A stretch of DNA of 64,000 bases from Halichoerus grypus. Taxonomy: Eukaryota; Chordata; Mammalia; Carnivora; Phocidae. Both the position numbers and the translations under genes were made by a program. The notes beneath the pieces are model-generated. The model made no database searches and had not been told where the DNA came from. It worked only from the letters and a program-made list of their open reading frames with translations. Where the stretch lies: assembly GCF_964656455.1 (NCBI RefSeq), contig NC_135720.1, positions 99,212,696 through 99,276,695 on the forward strand, in the 5' to 3' direction. Of this stretch, positions 34,760 to 46,600 are shown piece after piece; the stretch's first letter is position 1; each line of letters starts with the position of its first letter.

Positions 34760-36420
34760 AAAAGTGTTATCCTTTGTTTTGAAGTTGTCCAGGTTTGCTA
34801 TGAAAGATTGAAATCCTTGTTTCCTGTATATTACTGTAATTTAATGTGATGAAAGTATACAAACACGCTATTTTTAATGTTAATTTCATATCTTCAAATA
34901 AGAATACAAGAATAAGAATATAAATAAATCCAACCAAAGTGAATTATATCGGTACTGAATATCATATACCTTTTTTCCCCACTTGATAACTTCCAAGTGG
35001 ATAAAATATTCAGATATACTAAGAAATTACTAGCATTTCTAGATCAGAATATATTTCAAGACAGGTTGAAAATAGTTTTGTTGTTATGGAAGACTAATTT
35101 TGTTGTTTTCTTCAGAAGAAGCTGGATTTTGGTATAAATATACATTTTTCATCATCAAGTGCAGTATCTAGAATAGAACCTATTTAAGAATGTTCTGTGT
35201 GAATTTAAGAAGAGCATTTTCTGAGTTCCATAGGCCAAGCTGGGTATTAACAATGCAGTACTTACGGTGTCATGTTTATTAATGACTCAATAGGAGGGAC
35301 AGAAGTGAAGCAAGTATAGATGTAATTCACTCTTCGTACTATCTTGGCACTGTAACAAACCAACAGGATGAAAATATTTGTATAAAGGATGTGCCTTCTC
35401 TTATGTGTATTCTTAAAATTGCCTTGGAAGCCTCCAGATTTTTTTAAAAAAATTTACTATTGTTATATTTTAGGTAAGGCAAACACCTTTTCTATGTTTA
35501 TGTGATAAACTTCCCCTATGTTTGCCTAGACTTAGATTCGCATGTCAGTATGAAAGCAAAGTCGTGGTGTTTATGAATTAAATGAGTTCCTCAGGGATAA
35601 AAGAACCACAAGGAATTCATAATAATTATGTTACTGGAAGGACATTCGGGGACATTTCGCCTAACCCATGTATTTCTCAAAAGAAGAAACAGAGGTACAT
35701 TTTAACTAGAAATCAGAAAGAACATGTACACCAGCAAAAAATTTGCCTCTTCCTCTTCCAGTTTGTGTTTAGGTTGAAACCAAATCTTTCATATTCACAT
35801 AAGCTAACATCATAAGGAAATCAGGGGACTCTTCGATGGTGGTACATCTGTCCCTTCTGAGTATTCATGGTACTCCAGGGGTGGGAAAGAAAGAATAGTA
35901 TTTCTGATGAGACAAGCCAGGAAGTGGTCCTCCTGGGACCAGCAGGAGCATATTAACATTCCAGAGAAGAAAGTGACTATGTGGCTTACACAGCAAGAGG
36001 GTTAGACTTGGCTCCGAGGCTACAGTCAGAGAGACAGAGAGGGAGAATAACCATACACTTTAGGAATAATACAGTTTTTTATAAATATGTTCATTCAGTT
36101 TCAGCAAAATGATGTGGGTTTTCTTTTTTTTTTTGGATCTATTTTTTTAGTTTTGACTCTATACCAGTTAGGTTAATGGTAAAACTCTGGATATATTAAA
36201 TTTTTCCCATGATTGACGATATTCATTTTAAGGATTTGAATTCAGAAAGACACAAAGAAACTTGCCCCCAGTCCTGTGAAATAAGATCATTTATCAGCTC
36301 TGCTTTATTTGCAAAAGAAGGTTCAGTTGCCCTTTATATTATTGTTAGAGCTCAAGACAATGTTTCTTTACTTATGAGCAGATGTTTGAAATCCTCCAGG
36401 AGGTTTCTATAAGACTATGG
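34760..36420. other. Unassigned sequence
   Basis: AT-rich, no repeat landmark. Frames at 35582-35815 and 36209-36412 have no domain. Confidence 0.4.
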
Positions 36421-36424
36421 AAAT

Positions 36425-36830
36425 GAACTTGGCATGGGTACTGGGCTCCCAGGTGGAGCGGTGCACATGAGCCTCCTTAGAAGTGTTAGATCAAGGCTAG
36501 TCCGGGAGAGCAACAGAGCCTAGCCACCAAAAGCCGAGCGCTTTGGTGAGTGACAGGTACAGCCTCCTTCTGAAGCATGAAAAGGAATGCTAAATGATCT
36601 CCCTGACAGAATAAATCTTCTGTTTGTTTGGTCTGGACCAGATGTGCTACAAGCTGATGTGGAAATGTCTGCTCATGCCAATTTCACTTTAAATCACAAT
36701 TTGGCAGGCCGGGTAGTTTTGATAGTTGCAGCCCATTTAGCACTTTAAACAGAAATGTTTTCTAATGGTCTTTCCAGTTCATTTGCAAATCCACACCAGG
36801 ACCTAAATAGGGTTGTGAGAAGCTGTTCTC
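36425..36830. promoter_or_regulatory. Candidate conserved non-coding element (enhancer-like)
   Basis: Repeat-free and compositionally balanced, with GTTTGTTTGGTCTGGACCAG (forkhead-like core beside a palindromic TCTGGACCAGA), CAGATGTG E-box-like motif, ATGCCAATTTCACTTTAAATC and CATTTGCAAATCC (octamer-like). Regulatory role is inference; no conservation data available here. Confidence 0.35.
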
Positions 36831-37375
36831 TAGAGATGTGGGTCACTTGATCAAAGAAGTCTGTCTTAAGATTGAATGGGAAATACGGCTTTATTTCCTG
36901 TGCTCAACAGAGTGATCTCTATGTATGGATAGAGGAGCTCTGTGTGTCCAGCACTGGGCTGAATGCAGTACCACGGATTTATTTCTTATTGCTGTTTCAT
37001 CTGCAAGTTGCTTTAATATTTTTAAAAAACAGGAGTAAAATGCTGATTACCAGCTTCCAACTGTTCTGAACAGTTCTCAAAATCTTGAGTTAGGAAAGAC
37101 CGAAAAAGATTCACTCTTCTCAATATATATTACATACTTTGAACCTATGGATACTCTAAGATCCATCACAGATATGGCCTGCAAAGAAATCTATGAGGAA
37201 TTTAGAATTTTAGGAATATAAAAAATTCTCCTTTGAGAGGAGCAATTCTTTCTTGAATTACTTGAAAGTATGATTATCTTACCTTCATTTTTCTTCATAG
37301 AAGGGATCTTCATGGCTCTAGTTGAAAAGAAATTTTCATTAGTACTTTCTTCCTGATAACATGAGGATAGGAATC
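36831..37375. other. Unassigned sequence
   Basis: Frame at 36872-37069 has no recognisable domain. No repeat landmark. Confidence 0.4.
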
Positions 37376-37377
37376 TT

Positions 37378-37462
37378 GATCTTTTTATTAATTTCTGTAT
37401 CCCAAGTTCCTAGATAGAAGCCTGGTACATAGTAGCTGCTCGATAAAACTTTGTTGAATGAT
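37378..37462 (+). repeat. L2 3' end
   Basis: TTTCTGTATCCCAAGTTCCTAGATAGAAGCCTGGTACATAGTAGCTGCTCGATAAAACTTTGTTGAATGA is a clear L2 3' terminus. Confidence 0.8.
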
Positions 37463-37730
37463 TTAATTCAGATACATGAGTGTACTTTTACCATTCCACT
37501 GGTGATTAGAGAAAGAGTTTGGTATTAGAACTCCAGAAAGAATATTCATTTCTGTGGATTCAGATGTAAAATTTGAACTCTTACCTATAGTTCTTGATTA
37601 AAACATCTCCAAAGACTTCCCATCAATAATGGGAAATGATCATGACATTTGTCATTGGGGCTTGAAACAATGAATCTGTTGTTCCATTGTAAAATTTTAA
37701 TTTAGACTCAGTCTTATGAAGAATTATATA

Positions 37731-37935
37731 TATTTTTTTTTTTTTAAAGATTTTATTTATTTATTTGACAGAGAGAGAGACAGCGAGAGAGGGAACACAA
37801 GCAGGGGGAGTGGGAAAGGCAGAAGCAGGCCTCCTGCCAAGCCGGGAGCCCGATGTGGGACTCGATCCCGGGACTCCAGGATCATGACCTGAGCCGAAGG
37901 CAGTCGCTTAACCAACTGAGCCACCCAGGCGCCCC
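37731..37935 (-). mobile_element. SINEC, antisense, young-looking
   Basis: T run, AAAGATTTTATTTATTTATTTGACAG, GACAGCGAGAGAGGGAAC, GGGACTCCAGGATCATG variant, head ending GAGCCACCCAGGCGCCCC. Perfect duplications TATGAAGAATTATAT at 37715-37729 and 37936-37950. Confidence 0.98.
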
Positions 37936-37966
37936 TATGAAGAATTATATTAAAAAGTTATCATGT

Positions 37967-38158
37967 GGGGTGCTTGGGTGGCTCATTTGGTTGAACGTGA
38001 GTCTCTTCATCTTGGCTCAGGTTGTGATCTCTGGGTTGTGGGATGGAGTCCTGTGGCGGGCTCCACCCTCAGTGGGGAGTCTGCTTCTCTCCTTTTTCTG
38101 CCCCTCCCCCTGCTCGCTTGCTCTCTTTCTAAAAATAAATAAATCTTTTTAAAAAAAA
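37967..38158 (+). mobile_element. SINEC, sense, diverged
   Basis: GGGGTGCTTGGGTGGCTCATTTGG head with GAACGTGAGTCTCTTCATCTTGG in place of the usual spacer, tail AAAAATAAATAAATCTTTTT. Possible decayed duplications AAAAGTTATCATG and AAAAGCTTATCGT. Only about 31 bp separates it from the previous, oppositely oriented SINE. Confidence 0.9.
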
Positions 38159-38399
38159 GCTTATCGTTTTTTATCAGTCTCCACCATCTCTATGAAGAGT
38201 ACTCAGAGAATACTAATGATTAAAGTAAATTAAACATTTTGCTAGAGAGAGACACTTTATGTAGATGTAAAGACATTCTCGTCTTTCAGAAATACAGGGG
38301 AGGTTTTTTTATTTTTGGTTTTGGTTTTAATATTCACCTCAGATGAAAATACCTTTCTAGGCAAGACCAAAAACCCAGGGGCTTTATAACAAAAGAATT

Positions 38400-39140
38400 T
38401 AAATTTAAATATAGAAACAATAACTTCTTCCTGTTAAAAAAAGTAAATAAACCAAATCAAAATACAAATTGCAAAGTAGGGGAAAATTGCAACATATTTG
38501 AAAGCTATGGGCCAGTTTATTTAATATATAAAAGCTCCCAAAATCAATTAAAACATATATATAAAGCAAAAGGTGCTCAAGTTCATATTTAAAGCTCTGT
38601 AAAATATCATTTTTTTCACCTGATATACTGATAGACAAAAAAATGCTTGATAATACACTGAATATAAGGAGTGAAGAAATAGGTACTCTCATGCATTATC
38701 GCTGGGGGTGTAAATTGCTGTATCTTCTCTCAAGGACAATTCTGGAATAGACCTGAAAATTAAAATCACTTTGACCTAACAGTTCCACATCTGAGAATTT
38801 ATCTTATGGGTGTACTTGCATCTATGTCTAAAAGTACATGTTCAAAGATAATCAAGAAAATTTCATGCAATATTGTTTGTAGTAGCCAAATACTAAAAAT
38901 ATCTAGTGGTCTATCACTGAGTAAACTAGTTAAATATGCTGTGCTACCCATATTATGGGATGCTTTGAAGCCATTAAAAAATGAAATTTTTCCGTATGTT
39001 CTAAAATGAACTAGCTTCATTTCAAAATGAAATGAATGGTGTTTAAAATAAAATGCTGATTCCTATTCATTATTAGCTCTGTGCATTTAAAGATATACTT
39101 TTTAACATATTTATAGTATTCAGAAATATTTGAGGTCTGT
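38400..39140 (+). repeat. Old L1 (L1M-type), ORF2 end and 3' UTR
   Basis: Sense landmarks TAATACACTGAATATAAGG, CATTATCGCTGGGGGTGTAAATTGCTG, CAGTTCCACATCTGAGAATTTATC, AATATTGTTTGTAGTAGCC, ACTGAGTAAACTAGTTAAATATG and GATGCTTTGAAGCCATTAAAAAATG, in L1 ORF2 3' order. Multiple frame disruptions. Confidence 0.75.
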
Positions 39141-39399
39141 GTGTGTATGTTTGTATGATGTTAATGTATATCATGGCGGAGTTAGTGATGGCTAATTAAA
39201 CCTCACTTAACTGTCTCATAAAGCAATCTGTAATATAGCTCTAACTTCTAGTCACATTTACGGACACTAGAACTTATCTAGAGATTTTCATTGATAGGTG
39301 TTTTATTTTCCAGATCATAAGGAGAATATGTAAAAGTTTTTTCCCATGTGCGAAACTTTTGGGGCCATTAAAGTGCCATTTTGTAAAATGACTGTTCCC
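39141..39399. other. Unassigned sequence
   Basis: No landmark apart from a short GTGTGTGTATGTTTG stretch at 39138-39152. Confidence 0.4.
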
Positions 39400-39720
39400 G
39401 TGCAATAAATGTTGCCCCGGGAACTTGAAAAAGTTTATTATCCTCCTAAAAAAATGCATATTTTATTTTTTAGTCACGGCAGGAATGAACCTCATAAACT
39501 GGATGAGTTTAATGGGCTCACACTGAGCTTAAATGGTGGTATCCACTTTCTCAGTGCCTTTTTTTTGCCACATTGGAGGTGCAGCCCCCACGTGATTCTC
39601 CGCAATGCTCAGCTCCACTAACTGCTCGGCTGATAAAATTACTGTCTGAAGAGAAAGGACACCTGTAAAGCTGAGACGCCATTGAATACCTTAACAGTTG
39701 TGTTGCTAATGTTAAAAAGG
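39400..39720. promoter_or_regulatory. Candidate conserved non-coding element
   Basis: Repeat-free, less AT-rich around GTGCAGCCCCCACGTGATTCTCC (CACGTG E-box), AATGCTCAGCTCC and GGCTGATAAAATTACTG, ending near GTTGTGTTGCTAATGTT. Regulatory role inferred. Confidence 0.3.
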
Positions 39721-40044
39721 TAAATTATTTCAATCACGAAGACACAAATATTGAAAATGAAATTGCAGACGGAAGAAAATACAATTCTAGAAGCCCCCTT
39801 TCCTCAATATGTCTATGCAATGAATAACCTCGTGCTTTGTACAGATGCTAGGAAAGGTTCATGTTGTGGGCTCTAAAAGTGGTCGCTGTGATTAGTTAAC
39901 ATTATATGACTGAGTCTTCTGGCAGTTGTGTTGGATGCATTAGTAAATTAATGTAGATGGGTTGGCAACCTGGTGAACGAGGTGCTAAGCTTCTCCTTGT
40001 TTTAGGTCATGTGGGAAGGAAGGAAGTCAAAAGGAAGGGATGGA
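39721..40044. other. Unassigned sequence
   Basis: No gene or repeat recognised. Confidence 0.4.
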
Positions 40045-40062
40045 GAGAGAGTCTGAAGTTTT

Positions 40063-40275
40063 TTATTTTTTTGTTTTTATTTTTTTTAAGATTTTGTTTA
40101 TTTATTTGACAGAGAGAGACACAGCAAGAGCAGGAACACAAGCAGAGGGAGTGGGAGAGGGAGAAGCAGGCTTCCTGCTGAGCAGGGAACCTGATGCGGG
40201 GCTCCATCCCAGGACCCTGGGATCATGACCTGAGCTGAAGGCAGATGCTTAACAACTGAGCCACCCAGGCGCCCC
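40063..40275 (-). mobile_element. SINEC, antisense
   Basis: T-rich tail, AAGATTTTGTTTATTTATTTGACAG, head ending GAGCCACCCAGGCGCCCC. Perfect duplications GAGAGTCTGAAGTTTT (near 40047-40062 and 40278-40293). Confidence 0.97.
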
Positions 40276-40293
40276 AAGAGAGTCTGAAGTTTT

Positions 40294-41165
40294 AACAGTG
40301 GAAATTGGCCAAGTGTTTTGTTTTGAGTGAGTGGAGAGAGATGATATAGAAATAAAGGTGGCAGTGACCTGTGTATATGTATTTAAAACACGTGTCTGTG
40401 TTTAGTGTAGCCTTTGGCATAGATAGGTTGCCAGATTTTACTCACTCATTTGCATGGTTTCTCATCTGGGTTTCAAGGATCCTTAGATTTGTGGATGGAC
40501 TTCAGGATGACAGTGACCTTCTGGAATTGAACAGGAGCTTTTTCTTATGAGTTCATTTTGTCCCCCATCACAGAACTGGTAGCATGCACTAGGTTCTCAA
40601 AGAGACGAATATAGCTTGATGTTCATGGGTCTAGTTTGTTGACCCGCACACAAATATTCCAGCTAGAATATATTGTGGCAAACTCTTCAAAGAAGTCTAA
40701 CAAATCTGTAGAGAGTGTAGAGCTAAGGGAGCAGGAGAAGAAATAAGCCCAGAAGACTTTAGGAAGACCCCAGAGCTGTGCTTACATAACTGTCTGGTTA
40801 TAGAAGGCAAAGGTAATGCTCATTCCTGTAACAGGACATAAGTGAACGAATCCACCTTTCTAAGCTACAAATGCTGCACTCTAACAGAGTACACCTAAAT
40901 ATATGTAACATATTTACCCTTGTGGACAGTTCACTTAGGGCTTCCTGGTCTGGAAATGTTCTCCATGGCATCTCTTCATTTAAGCTGCCCCCAAAGTTGT
41001 GATCATAAAAAGTTTCAACACTGTTATTGTTCTAGTGTTAAAGCTCCCATTTTTGTTGCCTTTCTTTTTCAATAAAAAAGGGGGATTGAATATTTGGTAC
41101 CTCAAATTCATATCTCAGTCGTTTCCTTGAAAATGCTAAGAAGAATATATGGGAATGCAATGCAT
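40294..41165. other. Unassigned sequence
   Basis: No gene or repeat recognised. Confidence 0.4.
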
Positions 41166-41169
41166 GCAA

Positions 41170-41350
41170 GATCCATTATTTGTTCCACAAGCATTTGCTG
41201 AATTCTTTAGCATGTTTCAGCAACTGGATTTGTTGCTGGGAGTACAAAGATGAACATAATTTCTGTCTCTGTGAAGCTCACAGATTAATGGGCCTAGGGG
41301 CTGGAAGAGACAGAGAAATAAGCTTATAAATTAAAACAACTCATGAGTGT
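41170..41350 (-). repeat. L2 3' fragment
   Basis: CCATTATTTGTTCCACAAGCATTTGCTGAATTC, GATTTGTTGCTGGGAGTACAAAGATGAACATAA and TGTGAAGCTCACAGATTAATGGG are in antisense L2 order. Confidence 0.75.
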
Positions 41351-41435
41351 CGTTTTATATCAAACTTTCTTATCAATCCCATATTTGAGATTGGAATGTA
41401 AATACTTCTGACAGCTCTGTGTTAAGTTAGTGGGT

Positions 41436-41622
41436 ATTTCAGTGATTTGCAACCCTTGGTACCCAGCTGATCACCTTGTAGCATTTTAAATACAGTTGCC
41501 TGGGGCTACACTCAGACCTTATGAATCAATAATCCTGGGATGGGGTCCTGGTATATACATTTTGAAGAGCTCTACAGTGCTTCTGATGGGCCGTAGATTG
41601 AGACCCTCTGAAGTTTTATAAC
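41436..41622 (+). repeat. MER5A-like hAT fossil
   Basis: CAGTGATTTGCAACCCTTGG at the left; GCATTTTAAATACAG, TGAATCAATAATCCTGGG and TATACATTTTGAAGAGCTC inside; GATTGAGACCCTCTG at the right. Confidence 0.65.
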
Positions 41623-41654
41623 ATTTTTATGATTTAATCAGAAATACGGGTTTA

Positions 41655-41834
41655 GGGGTGCCTGGGTGGCTCAGTTGGCTAAGCATCTGACTTCAGCTCC
41701 AGTCATGATCTCAGGGTCCTGGGATTGAGCCTCCTGCTAAGCAGGGAGCCCACTTCTCCCTCTCCCTCTGCACCTCCCCACACACTTGTGTGCACTCTGT
41801 CTCTCAAATAAATAAATAAAATCTTATAAAAAAA
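41655..41834 (+). mobile_element. SINEC, sense
   Basis: AGGGGTGCCTGGGTGGCTCAG head, GGGATTGAGCCTCCTGCTAAGCAGGG with a small deletion, tail AAATAAATAAATAAAATC. Duplications GAAATACGGGTTTA (41641-41654) and GAAATGTGGGTTTA (41835-41848). Confidence 0.96.
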
Positions 41835-41848
41835 GAAATGTGGGTTTA

Positions 41849-42289
41849 TCACAAGAGTATTTAGAAAGTCAGCCCAGTTACTAGGAATCACATGCCAGTT
41901 AGACCTTTGTCCTTTCCCAGTGTCCCCAAGTCCTGTTGACATGTTAACCTTAGATATGGAGTCGGCTCGCATTTATGGTTGTTGTGTAGCTAAGCTTTGT
42001 TTTTCTGAGCTGATTATATTGCACTTGGTTACCAGAATTCCGTTTATTCCAAAGAGAAGATAAACTATGTCAACTGTTAGAAAGTCATTAAAATATACCT
42101 CGAGGAATAGTTAGATCCTTCTGGAAAACACTGACACCTGTTGTCTTTTACAGCAATCCCGAGTCTACCTCATACATTTTCTTTATTTTTTTCTCTCGTT
42201 CTTGGGAGATGATTTCCATGAAAATGAGATCTTTATTTCTTGAGAGTTCATCTGTTCCTGCTGTTCACAGGGAAAAAAAAAAATGCTTA
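41849..42289. other. Unassigned sequence
   Basis: No gene or repeat recognised. An A13 run lies near 42271. Confidence 0.4.
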
Positions 42290-43037
42290 AACTTTAAGCT
42301 CGATGAGTTGAATTAGAATGCTTCTCAGCATTTTCCACAAGGATCAGTCACTTTTTGTGGTCTATCAGGAATTCAAGCCCCGCTGCCTACCAGCTGCTGT
42401 TGGGATGAAGGTTTGCTGGGGCTGTTTTCTTGTGGACATGTCGTTCTCAGGGACAGCCATTCCAGCTCCTGTGACTGCAATTAGGGAGAAGCTTGCATCC
42501 TCTTCAGTCTGTGTTCTTAAACTTTACCCTCCCTGTAATCCGGTAATGCCTGAGTCTGACAGCAGCTTTTCCTCAGAGCATTAAGTTCCAGATGATGGAC
42601 ATAACACTTTATGAGCTAGAATTTCTTTTCATAATTCTTTTTTATGTGTCACTTTCCCTTTTATTTTATATCTCTCTCTAACTACAAAGTAAGTACTAAT
42701 GCAAGTAAATGTAACAGAACTTCTGTAATTAGGCACTGGCCTAGGTTGGCATTTGCAGATGTACTGACAAATGTTTTCTCCGTTAACTAGCTGTTTTCTT
42801 CTTGTATTGAGTGTAGGAATGGCTGAGAAAAGCTTTGTACTATTGCTTGAACTTAGAATGTGATAAGAAGGGAGAAAAAAAAGTGCTATGCTTATGTAAC
42901 ATTGTGATTTATTGCCTTTGGATCTGTATGGAATTTAAAGGCTCATGGGATTCTAAAAACCATGTATAGTAAATTGTATTTTAATAAAATTTTGAATATT
43001 AGGGGGTTATTGTGCATAGCAAAAAAAAAAAAAAAAA
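42290..43037 (+). other. Possible 3'-UTR-like end or retrocopy with A tail
   Basis: TTTTAATAAAATTTTGAATATT (AATAAA near 42982) is followed about 30 nt later by an A17 run (43021-43037). The preceding sequence is repeat-free and 3'-UTR-like. No intact frame beyond an 88-codon one at 42318-42584 without recognisable domain, and I see no target-site duplication. It could be a transcript end, an old retrocopy or chance. Confidence 0.25.
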
Positions 43038-43040
43038 CCA

Positions 43041-43830
43041 AACCCAAATGATATAGTCCTATCTTTAACATCCTCTAAATAATCAATCATTTTCTTAACC
43101 TATATGGAAGTTATAATAAAATATTATCAAAAATTGAAGCCATGCATTCAGATTAATTTATTAATTTTCTCCAATTGGTTATAGAAAATAATACGATGAA
43201 ACTGTATGTTCTGCTTTATAACTTCATTAGTGAGAAAGAATCCATTTCTTCAACATATATAGCTAAAGTTCTGAGACAAGTTGGAAGGAGACTCGTAAGA
43301 AGGCTCTTGTTCTTTGGAACAGTCCTGAATCACCTTTTTGCAACATTTGTTTTTTTGCTATAGCTGACATTGATGGTTACATTTCCCAAAGCCTTTCTTC
43401 TCTGTCTTCTCCCATTGGCCAAATACAACTAGGAGAGAGACGGAAAATACCAGATACTTTCCAAATTTCCTTCCAGCTAAGAAAGACCGGGTGAATGAGA
43501 ACTGGTCTATGACACATGAAGGAAATTATGCTGGGAGTTTCTGGCAGAATATTCTTCCTTGATAAGAGGAAACAGGTAAGGTATATGCATGGAAGCCCCT
43601 CTCTTCCCTTACTAATTTTGTACATGCTTTATATGCAAATGTAATACTTGGAACAGCTGCATCCATTCTGTAACCATGAGGAGATATCATCAAGTGCTTG
43701 AGTAGAGCAAAGCAGAAGGATAGGAAGATCCTGGTTATTTGATGACATATGGAGTCACTGAATCTACCCTGGAACTCTATACCTCAATATTTTTGTTATG
43801 TGAGGGGTAATAAATACCAGTTCATATATT
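43041..43830. other. Unassigned sequence
   Basis: No repeat landmark. Frames at 43175-43363 and 43377-43625 lack domains. Confidence 0.4.
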
Positions 43831-43844
43831 GGTATGAGTATTTC

Positions 43845-44033
43845 TTTTTAAGGATTTTATTTACTTATTTTGAGAGAGAGAGAGAGCACAAGCAGGGGGA
43901 GCTGCAGAGGGAGAGGGAGAAGCAGGCTTCCTGATGAGCAGGGAGCCCAATGCAGGGCTTTATCCCAGGACCCTGGGATCATGACCTGAGCTAAAAGCAG
44001 ACACTTAACAGACTGAGCCACCCAGGTGCCCCT
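43845..44033 (-). mobile_element. SINEC, antisense
   Basis: TTTTTAAGGATTTTATTTACTTATTTTGAGAG, head ending CAGACTGAGCCACCCAGGTGCCCC. Duplications GTATGAGTATTT at 43832-43843 and 44034-44045. Confidence 0.96.
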
Positions 44034-44046
44034 GTATGAGTATTTT

Positions 44047-44885
44047 TCATTTAGGTTTTCCAGGCCTTTCAATAAAAAGTATTTTAACTGATAACTTGGT
44101 AGATGCTACAAGACTTACAAAGGAGGTTAGATCTGTCTATAAGAGAAGCCTCAAGATTTGGAAATTCTCTAGTTTTATTTAATCAACCGGTAATAAAACT
44201 AGATAAACTACAAAGGGAAACTCAGTTGATAGCTGGCAGCTCTGCAACCAAGGACAACGATTTACAAAAATAGGTTAGAAGCCTATATCATCAAATTTAG
44301 ATAAGAATGAATGTATATCAGGTGGTAGCTCACCACTCAGAAAAACCAGAATCTCAAAGATTAAGGAGAAGTGATAAGTTAGACTCTTAATGGAAAATCT
44401 GAATTGAGGCTTATGTACTCTATTAGGAAACTAATTCAGCCTCCAATAATTTTTTTCTACCTTATTCAAATGGAAAAAGAAAGAAAACCAGGTAAAAACA
44501 AGGGGCACTTCCTACATTACACAGGTGGGCAATGCAATTCAGTTTGAAAAGTTTGAAACTTGGAAACTTTTTTCATCAGAACGAATTTAAAGTACATTCA
44601 ATTTCAAATTTAAAAAAAAGTGATTTATCAAAGGCATGATGCTTTTAACATGAGTATGGCAATTAGGGGAAGTATTTGAACAAAATTGAACTGGAAACCT
44701 ATTTAACAATACCTGTATCTGAAACTATAAGCAAATCTATGGATACTGATAGAATTATATGTGGCTCTGTCAATAGAGAAGTAGAACTTGACAGTAGACA
44801 GAGTAATTCAGGGAAGGAAAACCTACACAAACTGAATGAAATATAAGGCCAGCAGTGAAGGTGTGAGGCACTAGGCAGTATACAA
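44047..44885. other. Unassigned sequence
   Basis: AT-rich, no repeat landmark or gene. Confidence 0.4.
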
Positions 44886-44889
44886 TCTA

Positions 44890-45200
44890 AGCTGCTATGG
44901 AGATACAAAAATACAGTGGCTTAAACCATTTAGAAGTGTGTCTCTCTCTCACATAACAGAATAGAATTAGGTGGTCTAAGCTTAGAAGATTCTTGGTCAT
45001 CCTCAAGATATAGCTTCCATCCCTGGATCCAATTCTTGCAAAGGGAAGGTAGAGAAGACAAAGGAAGTTCATTTCTTTCAGGGGCATGGCCTGGAGGTGA
45101 CAAACATTAATTCTGTTTATATCTCCCTAAGAGAACAAAATCACACAGCCACCCCTAGTTGCCAAGTAGTGCTGGGAAACATACTCTGTAGCCAAGGGGC
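44890..45200. repeat. Probable ancient DNA-transposon-like repeat
   Basis: AGTGGCTTAAACCATTTAGAAG, ...TCTCACATAACAGAATAG and CACAGCCACCCCTAGTTGCCAAGTAGTGCTGGGAAAC are motifs I recognise from old mammalian repeats. The family is not resolved. Confidence 0.4.
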
Positions 45201-45459
45201 CTGTCCCTTTATAAAACTCAATACCACTCTTCTTAAAGGAATGGAGAAGGAACAGTGTGGGGCAATCGTCATTTCTGATCCAGGAGGAGTCAGTGTTGGA
45301 AGGCATAATGGGGCTGTAGAGTCTTAGCTTTTAATCCTGATGTTCACCTTGTCTTTGGGAAAATTTTCCTGACTACATCTGTGATTTTAGTTAAGTATGC
45401 CTTCTTTTTAATGCTCTAGTGCCAATGTAGACCCCAGTGTTACCAGGTTGGAACATGTA

Positions 45460-45700
45460 TCTTTATTTTAGCAATTAAAAAAGTAAAGTAGTACAAAAAT
45501 AATCCCTACACATGGTTACAAAAGATCATACAGGGTGGACTTCTAAGGAAAAGCATAAGTTTCCTGCTCCCCAGTGGCCTTCAGAAAAGGGGACACCTTT
45601 TCAATTCCTTTAACTATGTCTTCCTATAGGTATATCCATATCTCAAAACACTCTTATGTCTACAAGCTTTAGTTTATTAATTTTAGACATCATCTGTTGA
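45460..45700 (-). repeat. Old L1 (L1M-type) 3' fragment
   Basis: GATCATACAGGGTGGACTTCTAAGGAAAAGCATAAGTTTCC, CAGTGGCCTTCAGAAAAGGGGACACCTTTTCAATTCC and TATGTCTTCCTATAGGTATATCC are antisense L1M 3' landmarks. It may extend further right to about 46040. Confidence 0.6.
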
Positions 45701-46049
45701 ATCTTAGCTTACTTACCGGTCATGGCATACCTCTCACTCAATATTATTATATTAAAATTAGTTCCTTTACTCATTGTCTTTGTAACTTTAAGTAATATGC
45801 TTACATATTCATTTCTTATTTGGTCAATTATAGACACTATTTCTTGATTCTCTACTTTGAAGGTGAAGATATTAGCACTTCTGAACATTTCTTTCAGCTT
45901 TCATCTTCCATTCTAACCCAAACTTTTGTCCTCTTTATTCTTATATGTTAAGGTTGATAATATTACGTTGTATTCATTAACCAAAATTAAGTATCTTATA
46001 ATTTGTTATAGGTTGTTTCTAAAAGTTGAAAAATCTATGAATATTGTTT

Positions 46050-46370
46050 ACATTATTATGACTAGTGCAGAGGAAATGGGTTAGCAAAGGGTTTGTATGC
46101 TATCCTCCCTACCCTGGGGACACTGGGATGGAGAAGGAAAAAGTGGAGGGGGTCGGGGGGAGAGAAAGGAAGAAGTAACCCATTCTGAAAGAAAACTTAG
46201 AATTTATAGGTTTACGAAGCATGGCCTGTTTGAAATGTCAGTGTCAGCTGTATCATGATCAGAGTATAAGAGGCATTTTATGACTGAAAGGGCTCCCTTT
46301 GAGTAAGTGATGCATTACTCTGAGATCGTCTATGCTAAATCTGGGTCAGAGTATGTCCTAACATTGTAGG
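46050..46370. other. Unassigned sequence
   Basis: Contains a G/A-rich stretch GGAGGGGGTCGGGGGGAGAG near 46145. No gene. Confidence 0.4.
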
Positions 46371-46390
46371 AAGAAACCAGGCAACTTTTT

Positions 46391-46581
46391 TTTTTTTAAG
46401 ATTTTATTTATTTATTTGAGAGAAAGAGACAGAGACAACGAGAAAGAGCAGAAGCGGCGAAGAGAGGGAGAAGCAGACTCCCCGCTGAGCAGGGAGCCTG
46501 TTGCGGAGGTTGATCACAGGACCCTTGGATCAGGACCTGAGCCAAGACAGACACTTAACCGACTGAGCCACCCAGGTGCCC
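46391..46581 (-). mobile_element. SINEC, antisense, young-looking
   Basis: T run, AAGATTTTATTTATTTATTTGAGAG, head ending CCGACTGAGCCACCCAGGTGCC. Perfect 19-bp duplications AGAAACCAGGCAACTTTTT at 46372-46390 and 46582-46600. Confidence 0.98.
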
Positions 46582-46600
46582 AGAAACCAGGCAACTTTTT

